Shown piece after piece: positions 32,594-41,356 of a stretch of DNA of 43,759 nt. The notes beneath the pieces were generated by a model that did not search any database, was not told the DNA's origin, and worked only from the letters and a program-made list of their open reading frames with translations. Made by a program: the position numbers and the translations under genes. Positions within the stretch are counted from its first letter, which is position 1. Each line of letters begins with the position of its first letter. The stretch is from Fimenecus sp963590415. Its GTDB lineage: Bacteria > Bacillota > Clostridia > Oscillospirales > Acutalibacteraceae. The DNA is taken from positions 1 to 43,759 of the forward strand of contig CAVAPB010000019.1 in assembly GCA_963590415.1 (NCBI GenBank). Direction: 5' to 3'.

Positions 32594-33115
32594 ATGGCAA
32601 AGAAAAACAAAGCACAGTTGACTCCCGAAGAGTTGGCTGAAAAGAAGCTTAAAAAGAGAAAAGGCTGGGCAAGAGTAGGCGCGGTTGCATGTGCGCTTGC
32701 AATTACGGCTGCCGTATATGCGGTAGGCGCAAAGGACGGCCACAAAATCAAGCAGGTTGAAGAAACTCCGCAGGTGGTAACTCAGGTTGTTAAGGTTGAG
32801 TCTACAACCCAGAAGACCGAAACCACAACGGAAGCTACAACAAAGGCTGCCGAAACAACCACAAAGGCTGCCGAAACAACCACAAAGGCATCTTCCGACA
32901 GCTCGTCTGACGGCGGAATTCTTGATACAATCACAGGTCTTATCGGCGGACTCGGCGATATGGACTTCTCAGGTGCTGGCGATACAATCGAAGGCGTCGG
33001 CAACACAGCAAAGGATTTCTTTTATGACATCGCAGATAAGATTGAAAACGGCGATAGTCTCGGAGACATCGGCGGAGACATCGGCGGCGATATTATAGGC
33101 GGTCTCGGTCAGTAA
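32594..33115 (+). CDS. single-pass membrane protein with Thr-rich stalk, third member of the LTPEE operon
   Basis: A 173-residue protein with the same N-terminal plan as the two genes before it: MAKKNKAQLTPEELAEKK, a basic patch and one membrane helix (about 26-46). The stalk is Thr/Glu-rich with TTKAAE units (about 70-100). The C-terminus is Gly/Asp-rich and amphipathic (GLIGGLGDMDFSG, then GDIGG repeats) instead of the 220-residue domain. AAGGAGG lies 7 nt upstream of the ATG. It starts 19 nt after the previous gene and ends before a strong terminator, so the three genes form one operon. The function is unknown. Confidence 0.8.
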   Translation: MAKKNKAQLTPEELAEKKLKKRKGWARVGAVACALAITAAVYAVGAKDGHKIKQVEETPQVVTQVVKVESTTQKTETTTEATTKAAETTTKAAETTTKASSDSSSDGGILDTITGLIGGLGDMDFSGAGDTIEGVGNTAKDFFYDIADKIENGDSLGDIGGDIGGDIIGGLGQ

Positions 33116-33137
33116 AATATCCCCGATTTAATAAATT

Positions 33138-33171
33138 ACGGCTGTTGCTCTGTGCGACAGCCGTTTTTTTG
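33138..33171 (+). terminator. intrinsic terminator of the LTPEE operon
   Basis: ACGGCTGT (33138-33145) pairs with ACAGCCGT (33157-33164), followed by a run of T. Confidence 0.9.
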
Positions 33172-33216
33172 TTGATGTTCGCTAACAGCGTACGGTTTAT
33201 TTTGGCATTTTTGCCG

Positions 33217-33245
33217 TTGAAAACACTCACGAAAATGTGTAAAAT
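33217..33245 (+). promoter_or_regulatory. sigma-A-type promoter of the HD-GYP gene
   Basis: TTGAAA (33217-33222), exact 17-nt spacer, TAAAAT (33240-33245). Confidence 0.65.
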
Positions 33246-33283
33246 TAACTTGAATATATGCTTCGTTAAAAGGGGGTGTCGAA

Positions 33284-34024
33284 ATGTCGCTTTTAGGAGC
33301 GGGTTCTGCAACTGTGTTGGCAATGTCCGAAATGTCAACGGCACAGGCGGATTATGTAAAGCTGACGGTGGCGCTTATTGTGCTTATACTGATTTTGCCG
33401 ATTGTGTATTTTATATTGCTTCGGCATGAGAACAATAAAACGAAGCACCTTAAAGCGATAATCGACCAGACTATGCTCACCTTTGCAAAGGTTATCGACG
33501 CCAAGGACGCCTATACACGGGGACATTCCGAGGCGGTTGCCGAGTATTCAAGGGAAATTGCACGGCGTTACGGTGTGCCGAGGCGACAGCTTGACAACAT
33601 CTACTATGCGGGGCTTTTGCACGATATAGGCAAGATTGCGATTCCCGACTCAATTCTTAACAAGCCCGATAAGCTGACGGAGGACGAGTACGAAACGGTA
33701 AAAATTCACACCTGTGTCGGTGCGGATATACTTTCAAGCCTTACAACGGTTGAAAACATCGCCGCCGGAGCGAGGGATCACCACGAGCGCTATGACGGCT
33801 CGGGCTATCCGAGAGGCATTTCGGGGAACGATATAAGTCTTGAGGGCAGAATAATCGGAGCCGCCGACGCTTATGACGCAATGGCTTCCGAGAGGGTGTA
33901 CCGTCCGACATTCGACCGTAAAAAAATCAGGGACGAGTTTGAACGGGAAACGGGCAAGCAGTTTGACCCGAAAATCGCTGAAATTCTTTTGGGAATGATT
34001 GACGAGGGCTACTTCGACCGTTAA
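33284..34024 (+). CDS. membrane-anchored HD-GYP domain phosphodiesterase
   Basis: A 246-residue protein with one membrane helix (about 24-45) and a cytosolic HD-GYP domain. The signature residues are H113-D114 (LLHDIGKIAIPD) and G174-Y175-P176 in DHHERYDGSGYPRGI; GAADAYDAMASERVYRP and the C-terminal FDPKIAEILL also fit. HD-GYP proteins hydrolyse cyclic di-GMP (or related cyclic dinucleotides) with two or three metals. No sensor domain is present beyond the short membrane part. AAAAGGGGG precedes the ATG. Its place among surface-protein genes suggests a link between c-di-GMP and surface display, but that is inference. Confidence 0.93.
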   Translation: MSLLGAGSATVLAMSEMSTAQADYVKLTVALIVLILILPIVYFILLRHENNKTKHLKAIIDQTMLTFAKVIDAKDAYTRGHSEAVAEYSREIARRYGVPRRQLDNIYYAGLLHDIGKIAIPDSILNKPDKLTEDEYETVKIHTCVGADILSSLTTVENIAAGARDHHERYDGSGYPRGISGNDISLEGRIIGAADAYDAMASERVYRPTFDRKKIRDEFERETGKQFDPKIAEILLGMIDEGYFDR

Positions 34025-34348
34025 GACAATATAATACCGCAAATTCAGATAGCCGTTCCGAGGCATCAATGCTTCGGGCGGCTTCTTTGCCGTATCTACA
34101 TTTCGGGCGGCATTTTTGGCGTACTACCATATATTGTGGCTGCAAAAATAATCAACAAATGCAGGCAAAATGTGCAATAAATCTGCTGCTTGACGAAAAC
34201 TTCGTTCAAAAAACGGCGAAAACTCAAATGTTAACATTTTGTTCATAATTTTGTGGGAAAATTGCCAAATTCATTTGATTATTTTGCCCAAAAACAACAA
34301 ATTTATTTGTTCAAATCGGAAAAACGCTACTAAATCGTGAATAATTTA
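34025..34348. other. intergenic stretch between the HD-GYP gene and the structured RNA
   Basis: About 320 bp, AT-rich in the right half, with no credible ORF. A short near-repeat, TTCGGGCGGC (34075 and 34106 regions), is the only pattern I see. No T-tailed terminator is obvious for the HD-GYP gene. Confidence 0.5.
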
Positions 34349-34377
34349 TTGACTTTTTTTTGATAAAATTCTATAAT
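34349..34377 (+). promoter_or_regulatory. strong sigma-A promoter of the structured RNA and giant dockerin gene
   Basis: TTGACT (34349-34354), exact 17-nt spacer, TATAAT (34372-34377). The predicted start is near 34384, about 340 nt before the next start codon. Confidence 0.8.
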
Positions 34378-34383
34378 TTGAGT

Positions 34384-34700
34384 AACCATAGGAATGGTGT
34401 AATGGGGCGAAGTGTCTGAATTTTCGGACACGGTCGTTATGCCCTTGCTATCTTCGGCAGGCACACAAGCCTGTTATGATACACATCCTTTGGTAATATA
34501 CTCGGGTGTGTATCATCGTCTCCCACCGACTTTAACAAGTGGGAATGGTGGGAGCCCTACCGAGTTAAGCAAGACAGCGTTTGCGGACTCCTCCCTATCG
34601 GGGCGGTCAGAGGCAAGAAACAAACTGCAGTCGCAAACAGCCGATGCGGCACCCCCGTCGGCATTCGTTAAACGGGGTGCGGACATTAAATCTTAATGTT
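34384..34700 (+). ncRNA. highly structured RNA (long leader or independent ncRNA)
   Basis: No ORF with family features is present, yet the stretch is GC-rich inside AT-rich flanks and full of helices. GTGTC/GACAC (34412-34416, 34427-34431) lies inside GGGC/GCCC (34405-34408, 34441-34444). CAGGC/GCCTG is at 34458-34473. A 13-bp stem runs 34476-34488 with 34504-34516. CTCCCACC/GGTGGGAG (34520-34527, 34547-34554) has an inner ACTT/AAGT hairpin. GTTTGCG(G)ACT pairs with AGTCGCAAAC (34579-34589, 34629-34638). GCACCCC/GGGGTGC is at 34649-34680. ACATTAA/TTAATGT is at 34683-34699. I cannot name the family. It could be a leader of the dockerin gene or a free ncRNA. Confidence 0.7.
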
Positions 34701-34722
34701 AAAATAATTAGGAGGTAAACAA

Positions 34723-37700
34723 ATGAAAAAGTCAACAAAATTGTTGAGTATTATCTTGGCAATTCTTATGATTTTCTCATCTCTTTCGGTTGCGTCATTT
34801 GCCGCAAAGGCAAGCTACAAAACTGTTGCCGATCTTGAAGCGCTTGCCGCTTACGACAGCTACGGTCAGGTAACAAGGCTTTCAACCGAAGAGAGAATGT
34901 CAATTCTTTTTGACACGCTTGACAACATCCTTGCAAAAGCGAACATCAAGATGGACCCGATCAAGATTTTGAGCATCAATATTAACATTGACGCTACATC
35001 TGTATCGGCACTTTGTGCTACGGTCGACTCTGTCTATGATGCAAAGGCAAACGGTTGGTACACCATTGCTGCAGGATTGTTTGACCTTGGCATTGTTGAG
35101 ACGGTAACGGTTGATAAAAACTGTTGGAGTAAAAATATGTCTCGTGAAGGAACTGCACAGCTTGAAATCGTTTATCAGCTTCTCAGATTGCTCTCGGCTA
35201 ACACAGCGGCAGTTGAAGAAGTATTCTCACAGGGTATTCAGCTTGGATTTATCGGCAACTTTATTAAAGGCCTTGACCTTTCGGATATCAACAATCTTAT
35301 CAAAAACATTCCCCAGGCAGTTAAGAGCGCAGTCTTCCCGCTTATGGCAAGACCCGATACAACAGCTTCCGAGTTGGGAACCTACACAAACACATCGGGC
35401 GACGGCGGAATCCTTTCGGTTCTTGACAGCTTTGTTCAGACAATCTTCACAAAGCCGATGAACTGGACATCATACAGAGTTGACGCTTCGGGCAACGACC
35501 TCGGCTACACAACAGCTCTCCCGACCGCTGCTGAGCAGACATCAAGATACTTTGTTATCAGCGGTGACGGCTCAAAGATCACTCAGTATGACTACAACTT
35601 TGCTCCCCTTATGGGAACAAGCGACAAAACAGGAACCTGGACAGAGACTGTTACTTATACCAAGACTCTTGAAGAAGAGGGCGGAAGCACATACATCTTC
35701 AAGGCTCCCGAAAACTATACCGGCGACGCTTCGCTCAAGTGGTACACCGCGGGCGACAAGGGATATTGGCTTCCGTCAGTCAGAGACGCTATCAACAACG
35801 GCGAATTGAGCTTCTCGCTCAACGGCGACGACAGCGTTCTTACACTTCTCTACAAGTTCATTCCTTATGTATTTGCAGAAATGGCACCCACAGTTCTTAA
35901 CGGTTCTGTTAAGAAGCTCCTTGCAGGTGCATTCGATGTTACATTTGAAGAAATGACCGCTGATGAAGTTACAGCTGCGGCTTCCGCAACAGGCGATCCC
36001 GACAGCTTCTTCACAAAGGACCAGGAATTCTATCTTTGGGAATATTCCGATTATAAAGTAATTGACGGCGTTCCTTATTACCGTTTCGAGGATACATACT
36101 TCAAGGGTACAATCCCCGCAAACATCAGCACATATTACTATATGTTCGACTGGGATTGGAACATCACCGACGATTTCGTTAACGAATTTATTCCGACAAC
36201 AGACGGAACAACAATTGGCAACTCTGCAGCAGGCTATGACAGCGTTCTTGACGCTCTCAACGCTTTCGTTTACAAGGTAATCGATACTGCTCTCGTTGAC
36301 AACTTCACCGTTAAGGGCGTTACATACAACCTTAAGGAAGGCATCAACTGGCAGAACGGCGGCCTCGACAAGGTAATCGACAATGTTCTTGCCGCTGCAA
36401 GATACATCTTCAATATCGCTCCCGAGGAAATCTTCGACGAGTATTACAACGACGCTAAGCTTTCACCGTATTACAATATGATGATGAACGGCACTAAGAA
36501 GCAGGCAATTTTGGGTCTTGTTGCTGCGGCAGTCAAGATGATTATGCCTCAGGTACAGTTCCCGTCAGAGGCTAAGCTTTGCGAGACAGTCGGCACGGAC
36601 AGCACGAACGATGTTTCTGTTCTTGCTCTCGGCGCAGTTGTAGTTCGTGAGCTTTGCACACAGCTTATGCCCGCATACAACTTTGACGCACTTATCTATG
36701 CAGACTACAACACAAAGACAATCCTTACCGGTACTTCTTACGATTCAGACTACTGGCTTGATACCGTTATCACAATGGGTATTGACCTCGGTATGTACTA
36801 TCTTCGTAACATCACAGACCTCGGTGAGGACAAGACAACAGGCTACTACGCTGTAATGTATAACCTCGGCGCAGTTCCGTCAAATAACGCTGCTTCGTTC
36901 ACCTACACCGCAAATTCAACCTATATCGACGGCGTTCCGACATGGCAGTATAAGATTGACTGGATCATCGACTGGGCTCTTACTTCTTCGGAAGAGTGGG
37001 CTTGGGGCTTTGAAAAGCTTATCGACTGCGGTTCAACCGTTAACCTCTCAACATATCAGGATCCGTGGGCTAAGCTCAACAAGATCTTCCTTGATCTTCT
37101 TCCTCTTGATGAGGTTCTCAGCGACAGCGGCGCTACATCAGCAAGCGGCACATGGCTTGAGAATGTACTCAGAGGCAAGCTTGTAAAGGGCATCAATACT
37201 CTTGATCTCCCGTTGGTTGCAAGCGCATTTGATATTCCGAGCGGAATTCTCAGAAATGCAAATGTCCTTACTCAGGTTGTTACAGTTGTAAGAGGTCTCC
37301 TCAACGATGTAACCTACAAGGTAATGGGCAGCTACACTTTGCTTTCCGACAGCACATACACAACTCTTGATACAATCCTTAACCAGAACAACATCAAGAA
37401 CCTTGTTGTAAACCTTGTCGGCAAGCTTTACACAGCAGGCAACAACGGACTTCTTGTTCCGGTAATGCCGATAGTAGGTATGTTTGTCGGCTGGAAGACG
37501 GGTGCTCAGGAATACTCCGAACCTTCGATTTATTTCACAACGAGCAGCAATGACACTTATCTTCATAAGGATGCTACAATCACTCTGAAATTCACAAACA
37601 ACTCGGCAGGTATGCTTGAGAAGCACAGAAATTCAGATGTTGAAGATAAGAGCTATACAATCCAGGTTTCAAATGTAGAATGTGAAGACGGCGCAACAGC

Positions 37701-39927
37701 GTCCGGTTTCCCGGCAACCGTTGAACCCGGTGCTACAGCTGACATTTCGGTTACCGTTCCCGGAAATGATGAGACTCTTAAGTTCATCATCACTTACTCC
37801 TACATCGGTAAGGATGGCCAGGCGCTCGGCGGCGAGCAGAAGAAAGCAGTTTATGCTCGTACAACAAGCACATGGGACCAGGAAGGCGAGCAGGAGGCAT
37901 CAGCAAAGGTATCAAACCTTTGGGCAAGAGACGCATATAACAAGTATATATTCACAACCGACATTTTCACAACGGTTACAAATTATACTGCATCAGGTAC
38001 ATTGTATAAAGGCATTTCGTCTGCAAGCTATTCCGGAATGGTACAGGATACTGCAGCTTCCGATAACTTCTCCGAGGCGTTTGAGATTTACGGAAGCGAC
38101 AGAGAAGCAGCAGGTTGGCCGGCAAAAGCATCACAGAGCGGATTAGCTGAAGGCGCTGTTGCAGGTAAGCTTTGGAGAGAAAAATCCGGTATCACAAAGA
38201 GCTATGATTTCGAATACGGCCTTTATGAATCAGGTCAGGTTGCCGTTAAGTATAAGAACTCAGGTACATGGAAGATTCAGTTCTATTACTATACAGACTA
38301 CGGTATAAACGATGTAATAGAAAGCTACACCGCTAAGAACCTTTTGGCTTCTGATTACGGCGAAGATGCACAGGCAGCGTTCACAGAGTATGAGAATGCA
38401 CTTAAGAATGCTGTTTATTATGCAAATGCTCCCAAGACAACATCATATTTCGAAGATGTTGACCCGAACATGGAGCCGGCAATTGAGCGTCTTGACGCAG
38501 CTTATGAAGCTCTTTCGAAGTTCACTCCTATTGTTGAAACATCAGACGCAAGTGCGATTCAGGCTAAGCTTGATTCTTTGGAAACAGACAAGACCAAGGA
38601 CATCGACTTTGAGGATCACGAGCTTTACGAGTACTTCCAGTATGAGAAGCAGAGAACTAATGCTCGTAAGATAATCAATGCTTACCAGAAGCCCGCACAG
38701 CCCGAGAACTACATCAGCGGCGAAAACCTTTCACAGGCAGTTATCGAGGCTATCGAAGCTGCTAACAGCGGCAATGTAGGAACAGGTATCGGTGCTACGG
38801 TTTCAACTCCGTCCGAGGAGGCTATGAAGACCTGGAGCGACGCAATTGCGAACTGGACAGATCCGACATATTCAGACCTTCAGATGGCGGACGCTATTTC
38901 AAGACTTCAGTATTACTACAACTTCATGGACGCTAACCCGAGAAGCTCTGTTAACAAGCAGTTCCTCGCTTCCGAAATTTCGGCTGCACAGGCTCAGAAC
39001 TATGTAGAGAGCGAATACAGCAAGGATTCTTGGGCAGCTTATGCGGACGCTCTTGCTTCGGCTCAGCAAGTTCTTGCTAACGGCAGTGCTCTCCAGTCAG
39101 AGGTATTCGACGCTAAGTATGCGCTTATGAAGGCACAGAACGACCTTATCCCGGCTTATGCTTCAATGAAGGATAACGGATATCTCGAATCAGAGCTTAC
39201 AGGCCTTATCGAACAGGCTAACACAATCGTTAAGTACTTCGACTCTTACTTCACAGTTAAGAGCGGCGTTGACGCTACAGAGGCTTGGAAACAGCTTGTC
39301 AAGGCTCTCGGTGTTGAGTACGATGTAACAGTTGACAGCGTTGATTACAGCGGCATCCTTTACAGCAACTCGGCACTTACATTCACAGCGTATGACAGAC
39401 TTAATACAAACAAGGAAAAGGCAAAGGTTGACGCAGCTTGCGACAAGCTCCAGGCAGCACTCAACAACTTCGTATCGAGCGTAACGCTTGATAAGAACGA
39501 CACAGGCGTTGTTAACCAGGTTACACAGGATGTAAGATACATTCAGGGTATCACACCGGGTACTGTTACAACAGCTGACGCTATCCTTGCAAACGTTAAG
39601 GCTTCTAACACAGCAGCTAAGCTTGCAGTTACGGCATCTAAGTCAAACGGCTACGGTACAGGTGCTAAGGTTGATGTTTCAATCGACGGTATCGGCGTTC
39701 TTACAACTTACTATGTAGTTATCTACGGCGATGTAAACGGCGACGGCGCAGTTGACGCATTCGACGCATTCGCAGTTGACAAGAGCGTAAACAACCTTGC
39801 TGCACTCAGCGGCGTATATGCTACGGCGGCTGACGCGGACGACAGCGGCGAAATCACAGTTGCTGACTTGACTCCCATTATGAACGCTGCGGTTGGCTAC
39901 ACAAACGCAATTTCTCAGACTAAATAA
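34723..39927 (+). CDS. giant secreted protein with FIVAR-like helical repeats and C-terminal dockerin
   Basis: A 1734-residue secreted protein; AGGAGG lies 9 nt before the ATG. The signal peptide is residues 1-28 (MKKSTKLLSIILA...SFAAKA). Residues about 30-930 are not recognised and contain several Tyr/Asp-rich stretches. A beta-rich region with an EPSIYFTTSSNDTYLHKD start lies at about 940-1050. From about 1200 to 1580 come helical units like FIVAR/bundle modules (IERLDAAYEALSKF, YADALASAQQVLANG, DAACDKLQAALNNFV). Residues about 1669-1727 are a dockerin (GDVNGDGAVDAFDAFAV, DADDSGEITVADLTPIM). No sorting motif or membrane tail exists, so the dockerin is the likely attachment. Codon use is strongly biased, like gap, suggesting high expression. 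Confidence 0.85.
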   Translation: MKKSTKLLSIILAILMIFSSLSVASFAAKASYKTVADLEALAAYDSYGQVTRLSTEERMSILFDTLDNILAKANIKMDPIKILSININIDATSVSALCATVDSVYDAKANGWYTIAAGLFDLGIVETVTVDKNCWSKNMSREGTAQLEIVYQLLRLLSANTAAVEEVFSQGIQLGFIGNFIKGLDLSDINNLIKNIPQAVKSAVFPLMARPDTTASELGTYTNTSGDGGILSVLDSFVQTIFTKPMNWTSYRVDASGNDLGYTTALPTAAEQTSRYFVISGDGSKITQYDYNFAPLMGTSDKTGTWTETVTYTKTLEEEGGSTYIFKAPENYTGDASLKWYTAGDKGYWLPSVRDAINNGELSFSLNGDDSVLTLLYKFIPYVFAEMAPTVLNGSVKKLLAGAFDVTFEEMTADEVTAAASATGDPDSFFTKDQEFYLWEYSDYKVIDGVPYYRFEDTYFKGTIPANISTYYYMFDWDWNITDDFVNEFIPTTDGTTIGNSAAGYDSVLDALNAFVYKVIDTALVDNFTVKGVTYNLKEGINWQNGGLDKVIDNVLAAARYIFNIAPEEIFDEYYNDAKLSPYYNMMMNGTKKQAILGLVAAAVKMIMPQVQFPSEAKLCETVGTDSTNDVSVLALGAVVVRELCTQLMPAYNFDALIYADYNTKTILTGTSYDSDYWLDTVITMGIDLGMYYLRNITDLGEDKTTGYYAVMYNLGAVPSNNAASFTYTANSTYIDGVPTWQYKIDWIIDWALTSSEEWAWGFEKLIDCGSTVNLSTYQDPWAKLNKIFLDLLPLDEVLSDSGATSASGTWLENVLRGKLVKGINTLDLPLVASAFDIPSGILRNANVLTQVVTVVRGLLNDVTYKVMGSYTLLSDSTYTTLDTILNQNNIKNLVVNLVGKLYTAGNNGLLVPVMPIVGMFVGWKTGAQEYSEPSIYFTTSSNDTYLHKDATITLKFTNNSAGMLEKHRNSDVEDKSYTIQVSNVECEDGATASGFPATVEPGATADISVTVPGNDETLKFIITYSYIGKDGQALGGEQKKAVYARTTSTWDQEGEQEASAKVSNLWARDAYNKYIFTTDIFTTVTNYTASGTLYKGISSASYSGMVQDTAASDNFSEAFEIYGSDREAAGWPAKASQSGLAEGAVAGKLWREKSGITKSYDFEYGLYESGQVAVKYKNSGTWKIQFYYYTDYGINDVIESYTAKNLLASDYGEDAQAAFTEYENALKNAVYYANAPKTTSYFEDVDPNMEPAIERLDAAYEALSKFTPIVETSDASAIQAKLDSLETDKTKDIDFEDHELYEYFQYEKQRTNARKIINAYQKPAQPENYISGENLSQAVIEAIEAANSGNVGTGIGATVSTPSEEAMKTWSDAIANWTDPTYSDLQMADAISRLQYYYNFMDANPRSSVNKQFLASEISAAQAQNYVESEYSKDSWAAYADALASAQQVLANGSALQSEVFDAKYALMKAQNDLIPAYASMKDNGYLESELTGLIEQANTIVKYFDSYFTVKSGVDATEAWKQLVKALGVEYDVTVDSVDYSGILYSNSALTFTAYDRLNTNKEKAKVDAACDKLQAALNNFVSSVTLDKNDTGVVNQVTQDVRYIQGITPGTVTTADAILANVKASNTAAKLAVTASKSNGYGTGAKVDVSIDGIGVLTTYYVVIYGDVNGDGAVDAFDAFAVDKSVNNLAALSGVYATAADADDSGEITVADLTPIMNAAVGYTNAISQTK

Positions 39928-39955
39928 TTGACCCGTTCGATTATCTGATGAAAAC

Positions 39956-39987
39956 GGGGATGTCGGGTCGAAAGGCTCGGCATCCTC
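39956..39987 (+). other. 14-bp hairpin with GAAA tetraloop downstream of the giant gene
   Basis: Bases 39956-39969 pair with 39974-39987 with four G-U wobbles around GAAA. No T tract follows, so it is not a typical terminator. GACCCG/CGGGTC (39930-39935, 39964-39969) is a competing pairing. Confidence 0.6.
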
Positions 39988-40025
39988 GGAAAATGACAAA
40001 ACATACATTTAATCCTTGACGCATA

Positions 40026-40103
40026 TAATTTCCAACGGTTGCCGAACGGCAACACCACTGTCGGTCGGTTGTTTTCTGCAGAGTGATAGCTGTTTGAAAT
40101 TAT
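40026..40103 (+). other. junction-like structured element between the dockerin and cohesin genes
   Basis: ATAATTTC (40026-40033) closes with GAAATTAT (40096-40103). Inside are a GTTGCCG/CGGCAAC hairpin and a possible CACT/AGTG arm, a multi-branch layout. It lies upstream of the 40138 promoter, so it would belong to the preceding transcript. No known riboswitch signature is seen. Confidence 0.4.
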
Positions 40104-40137
40104 CCGCGGGAAAATGTGCAGATAACAAAAATTACTA

Positions 40138-40166
40138 TTGACATTTTTGCGGATTAAGTGTATATT
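40138..40166 (+). promoter_or_regulatory. strong sigma-A promoter of the cohesin-protein operon
   Basis: TTGACA (40138-40143), exact 17-nt spacer, TATATT (40161-40166). The leader to ATG 40197 is only about 25 nt and carries AAGGAGG. Confidence 0.85.
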
Positions 40167-40196
40167 TATTGGGAAAATAGAATAAGGAGGCTAAAA

Positions 40197-41324
40197 ATGG
40201 TTAAGTCAAAGAAAATCCTTAGCCTTGCTTTGGCAGTTGTTATGGCTTTGAGTATGCTGACTGTCGGCGTTTTTGCCGCTGTTACAACTCCTACGGCTAC
40301 ATTCACCGTTACTTCCTCGGCTGCCGAGGTTGCAAACGGCGATGTAATTACAATTACCGTTACGGCAAACGCTACGGAAGACTTCTATGCCGGACCCATG
40401 TCGCTCCCGATTGAGTACGACGCATCATTGTTCGAGTATGTGGCTGATTCAGCAACAGTTTCGGACATTTACGGTGCAGGTGTAACAAAATCCGTAGTCA
40501 AATCAGACTCGGGTAAGCTTACTGTTGCTCTCACTCCCACGACAAGCGGAACGGTTACTGCTCCCAACCTTAACGGAGCAAATCTTACTGTGCTTACCTT
40601 TAAGCTGAAAGCAATCGGCACAACAGGCTCAAGCACAATTGCAATCGCTGACGACCAGAAAACTGCGTCAAACATCAGCGGTAAATTCTACTGTGGTTCG
40701 TTCGACGGCTCAAACCCCATGACTGACGAGCTTACAGAAATCGGCCAGACTCTTAACAGAGTAGGCACAACTGTTGCTTATGCTGGAGCAGCGGAACCGA
40801 ATAAATTGGTAATTAAAGATTCAGCTCCTTCAACCCCTTATATTGATACAGTAAATAAAGCTGATGAATACACGGCTTCTATTTATGGAATTGATACATT
40901 AGGTTGGAATGATGATCTTACTCCAGAGGGTGCGCTTGCAGATTATTTGACAACCTCGCTTGGCGACGATTATCTTCGTATAACAACGCCTGACTCTGGT
41001 GTTGAGACAACTGGTACTGTTATTGAAGTTCTTGATGCTGATGGTGAAACAGTCCTTGAGACCTATATCTTCATTTACTTTGGTGATGTTGATGAGGATG
41101 GTAATGTCGGAAGTTCTGACGACTTTATCGTTTCTTACTATGAAGCTAACTATGAAGGTATTAGCACGTTGGAACAACTTATGGCTGGCGATATTGACGG
41201 CGATGGTTGGGCAGCAGCTGCTGATGGATTTGCAATGACATATTATGAAAGTGAGTATACAGGTTTGGCATCACAGCAAGAGATTGCTGCAATGGTAAAT
41301 GCTAATACTTACGAGCTTATCTAA
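40197..41324 (+). CDS. secreted protein with cohesin-like domain and divergent dockerin
   Basis: From ATG 40197 (AAGGAGG 6 nt upstream) the product is 375 residues. The signal peptide is residues 1-24 (MVKSKKILSLALAVV...VGVFA). Residues about 28-190 resemble a cohesin-type beta sandwich (FTVTSSAAEVANGDVITITVT, PIEYDASLFEYV, LTVLTFKLKAIGTTGSS). After a linker and a strand-rich segment, residues about 300-360 look like a dockerin with two loops (GDVDEDGNVGSSDDFIV, GDIDGDGWAAAADGFAM), though the second loop is unusual. A protein with both parts could bridge or self-assemble. From about 40785 the DNA becomes AT-richer, with GAT/GGT/GAA codons replacing GAC/GGC/GAG. Confidence 0.75.
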   Translation: MVKSKKILSLALAVVMALSMLTVGVFAAVTTPTATFTVTSSAAEVANGDVITITVTANATEDFYAGPMSLPIEYDASLFEYVADSATVSDIYGAGVTKSVVKSDSGKLTVALTPTTSGTVTAPNLNGANLTVLTFKLKAIGTTGSSTIAIADDQKTASNISGKFYCGSFDGSNPMTDELTEIGQTLNRVGTTVAYAGAAEPNKLVIKDSAPSTPYIDTVNKADEYTASIYGIDTLGWNDDLTPEGALADYLTTSLGDDYLRITTPDSGVETTGTVIEVLDADGETVLETYIFIYFGDVDEDGNVGSSDDFIVSYYEANYEGISTLEQLMAGDIDGDGWAAAADGFAMTYYESEYTGLASQQEIAAMVNANTYELI

Positions 41325-41356
41325 CGAATAAATATTTTAGTTAAGGAGAATTTTCT

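Noticed and set aside
34412..34696. 94-residue plus-strand ORF within the structured RNA
   Set aside because: It starts inside a hairpin, has no ribosome binding site, and its sequence follows the paired arms; the structure explains the segment better.
40026..40103. Purine-type riboswitch between the dockerin and cohesin genes
   Set aside because: The ATAAT...ATTAT closing stem is suggestive, but the conserved junction sequences of purine riboswitches are absent and a promoter separates it from the next gene.
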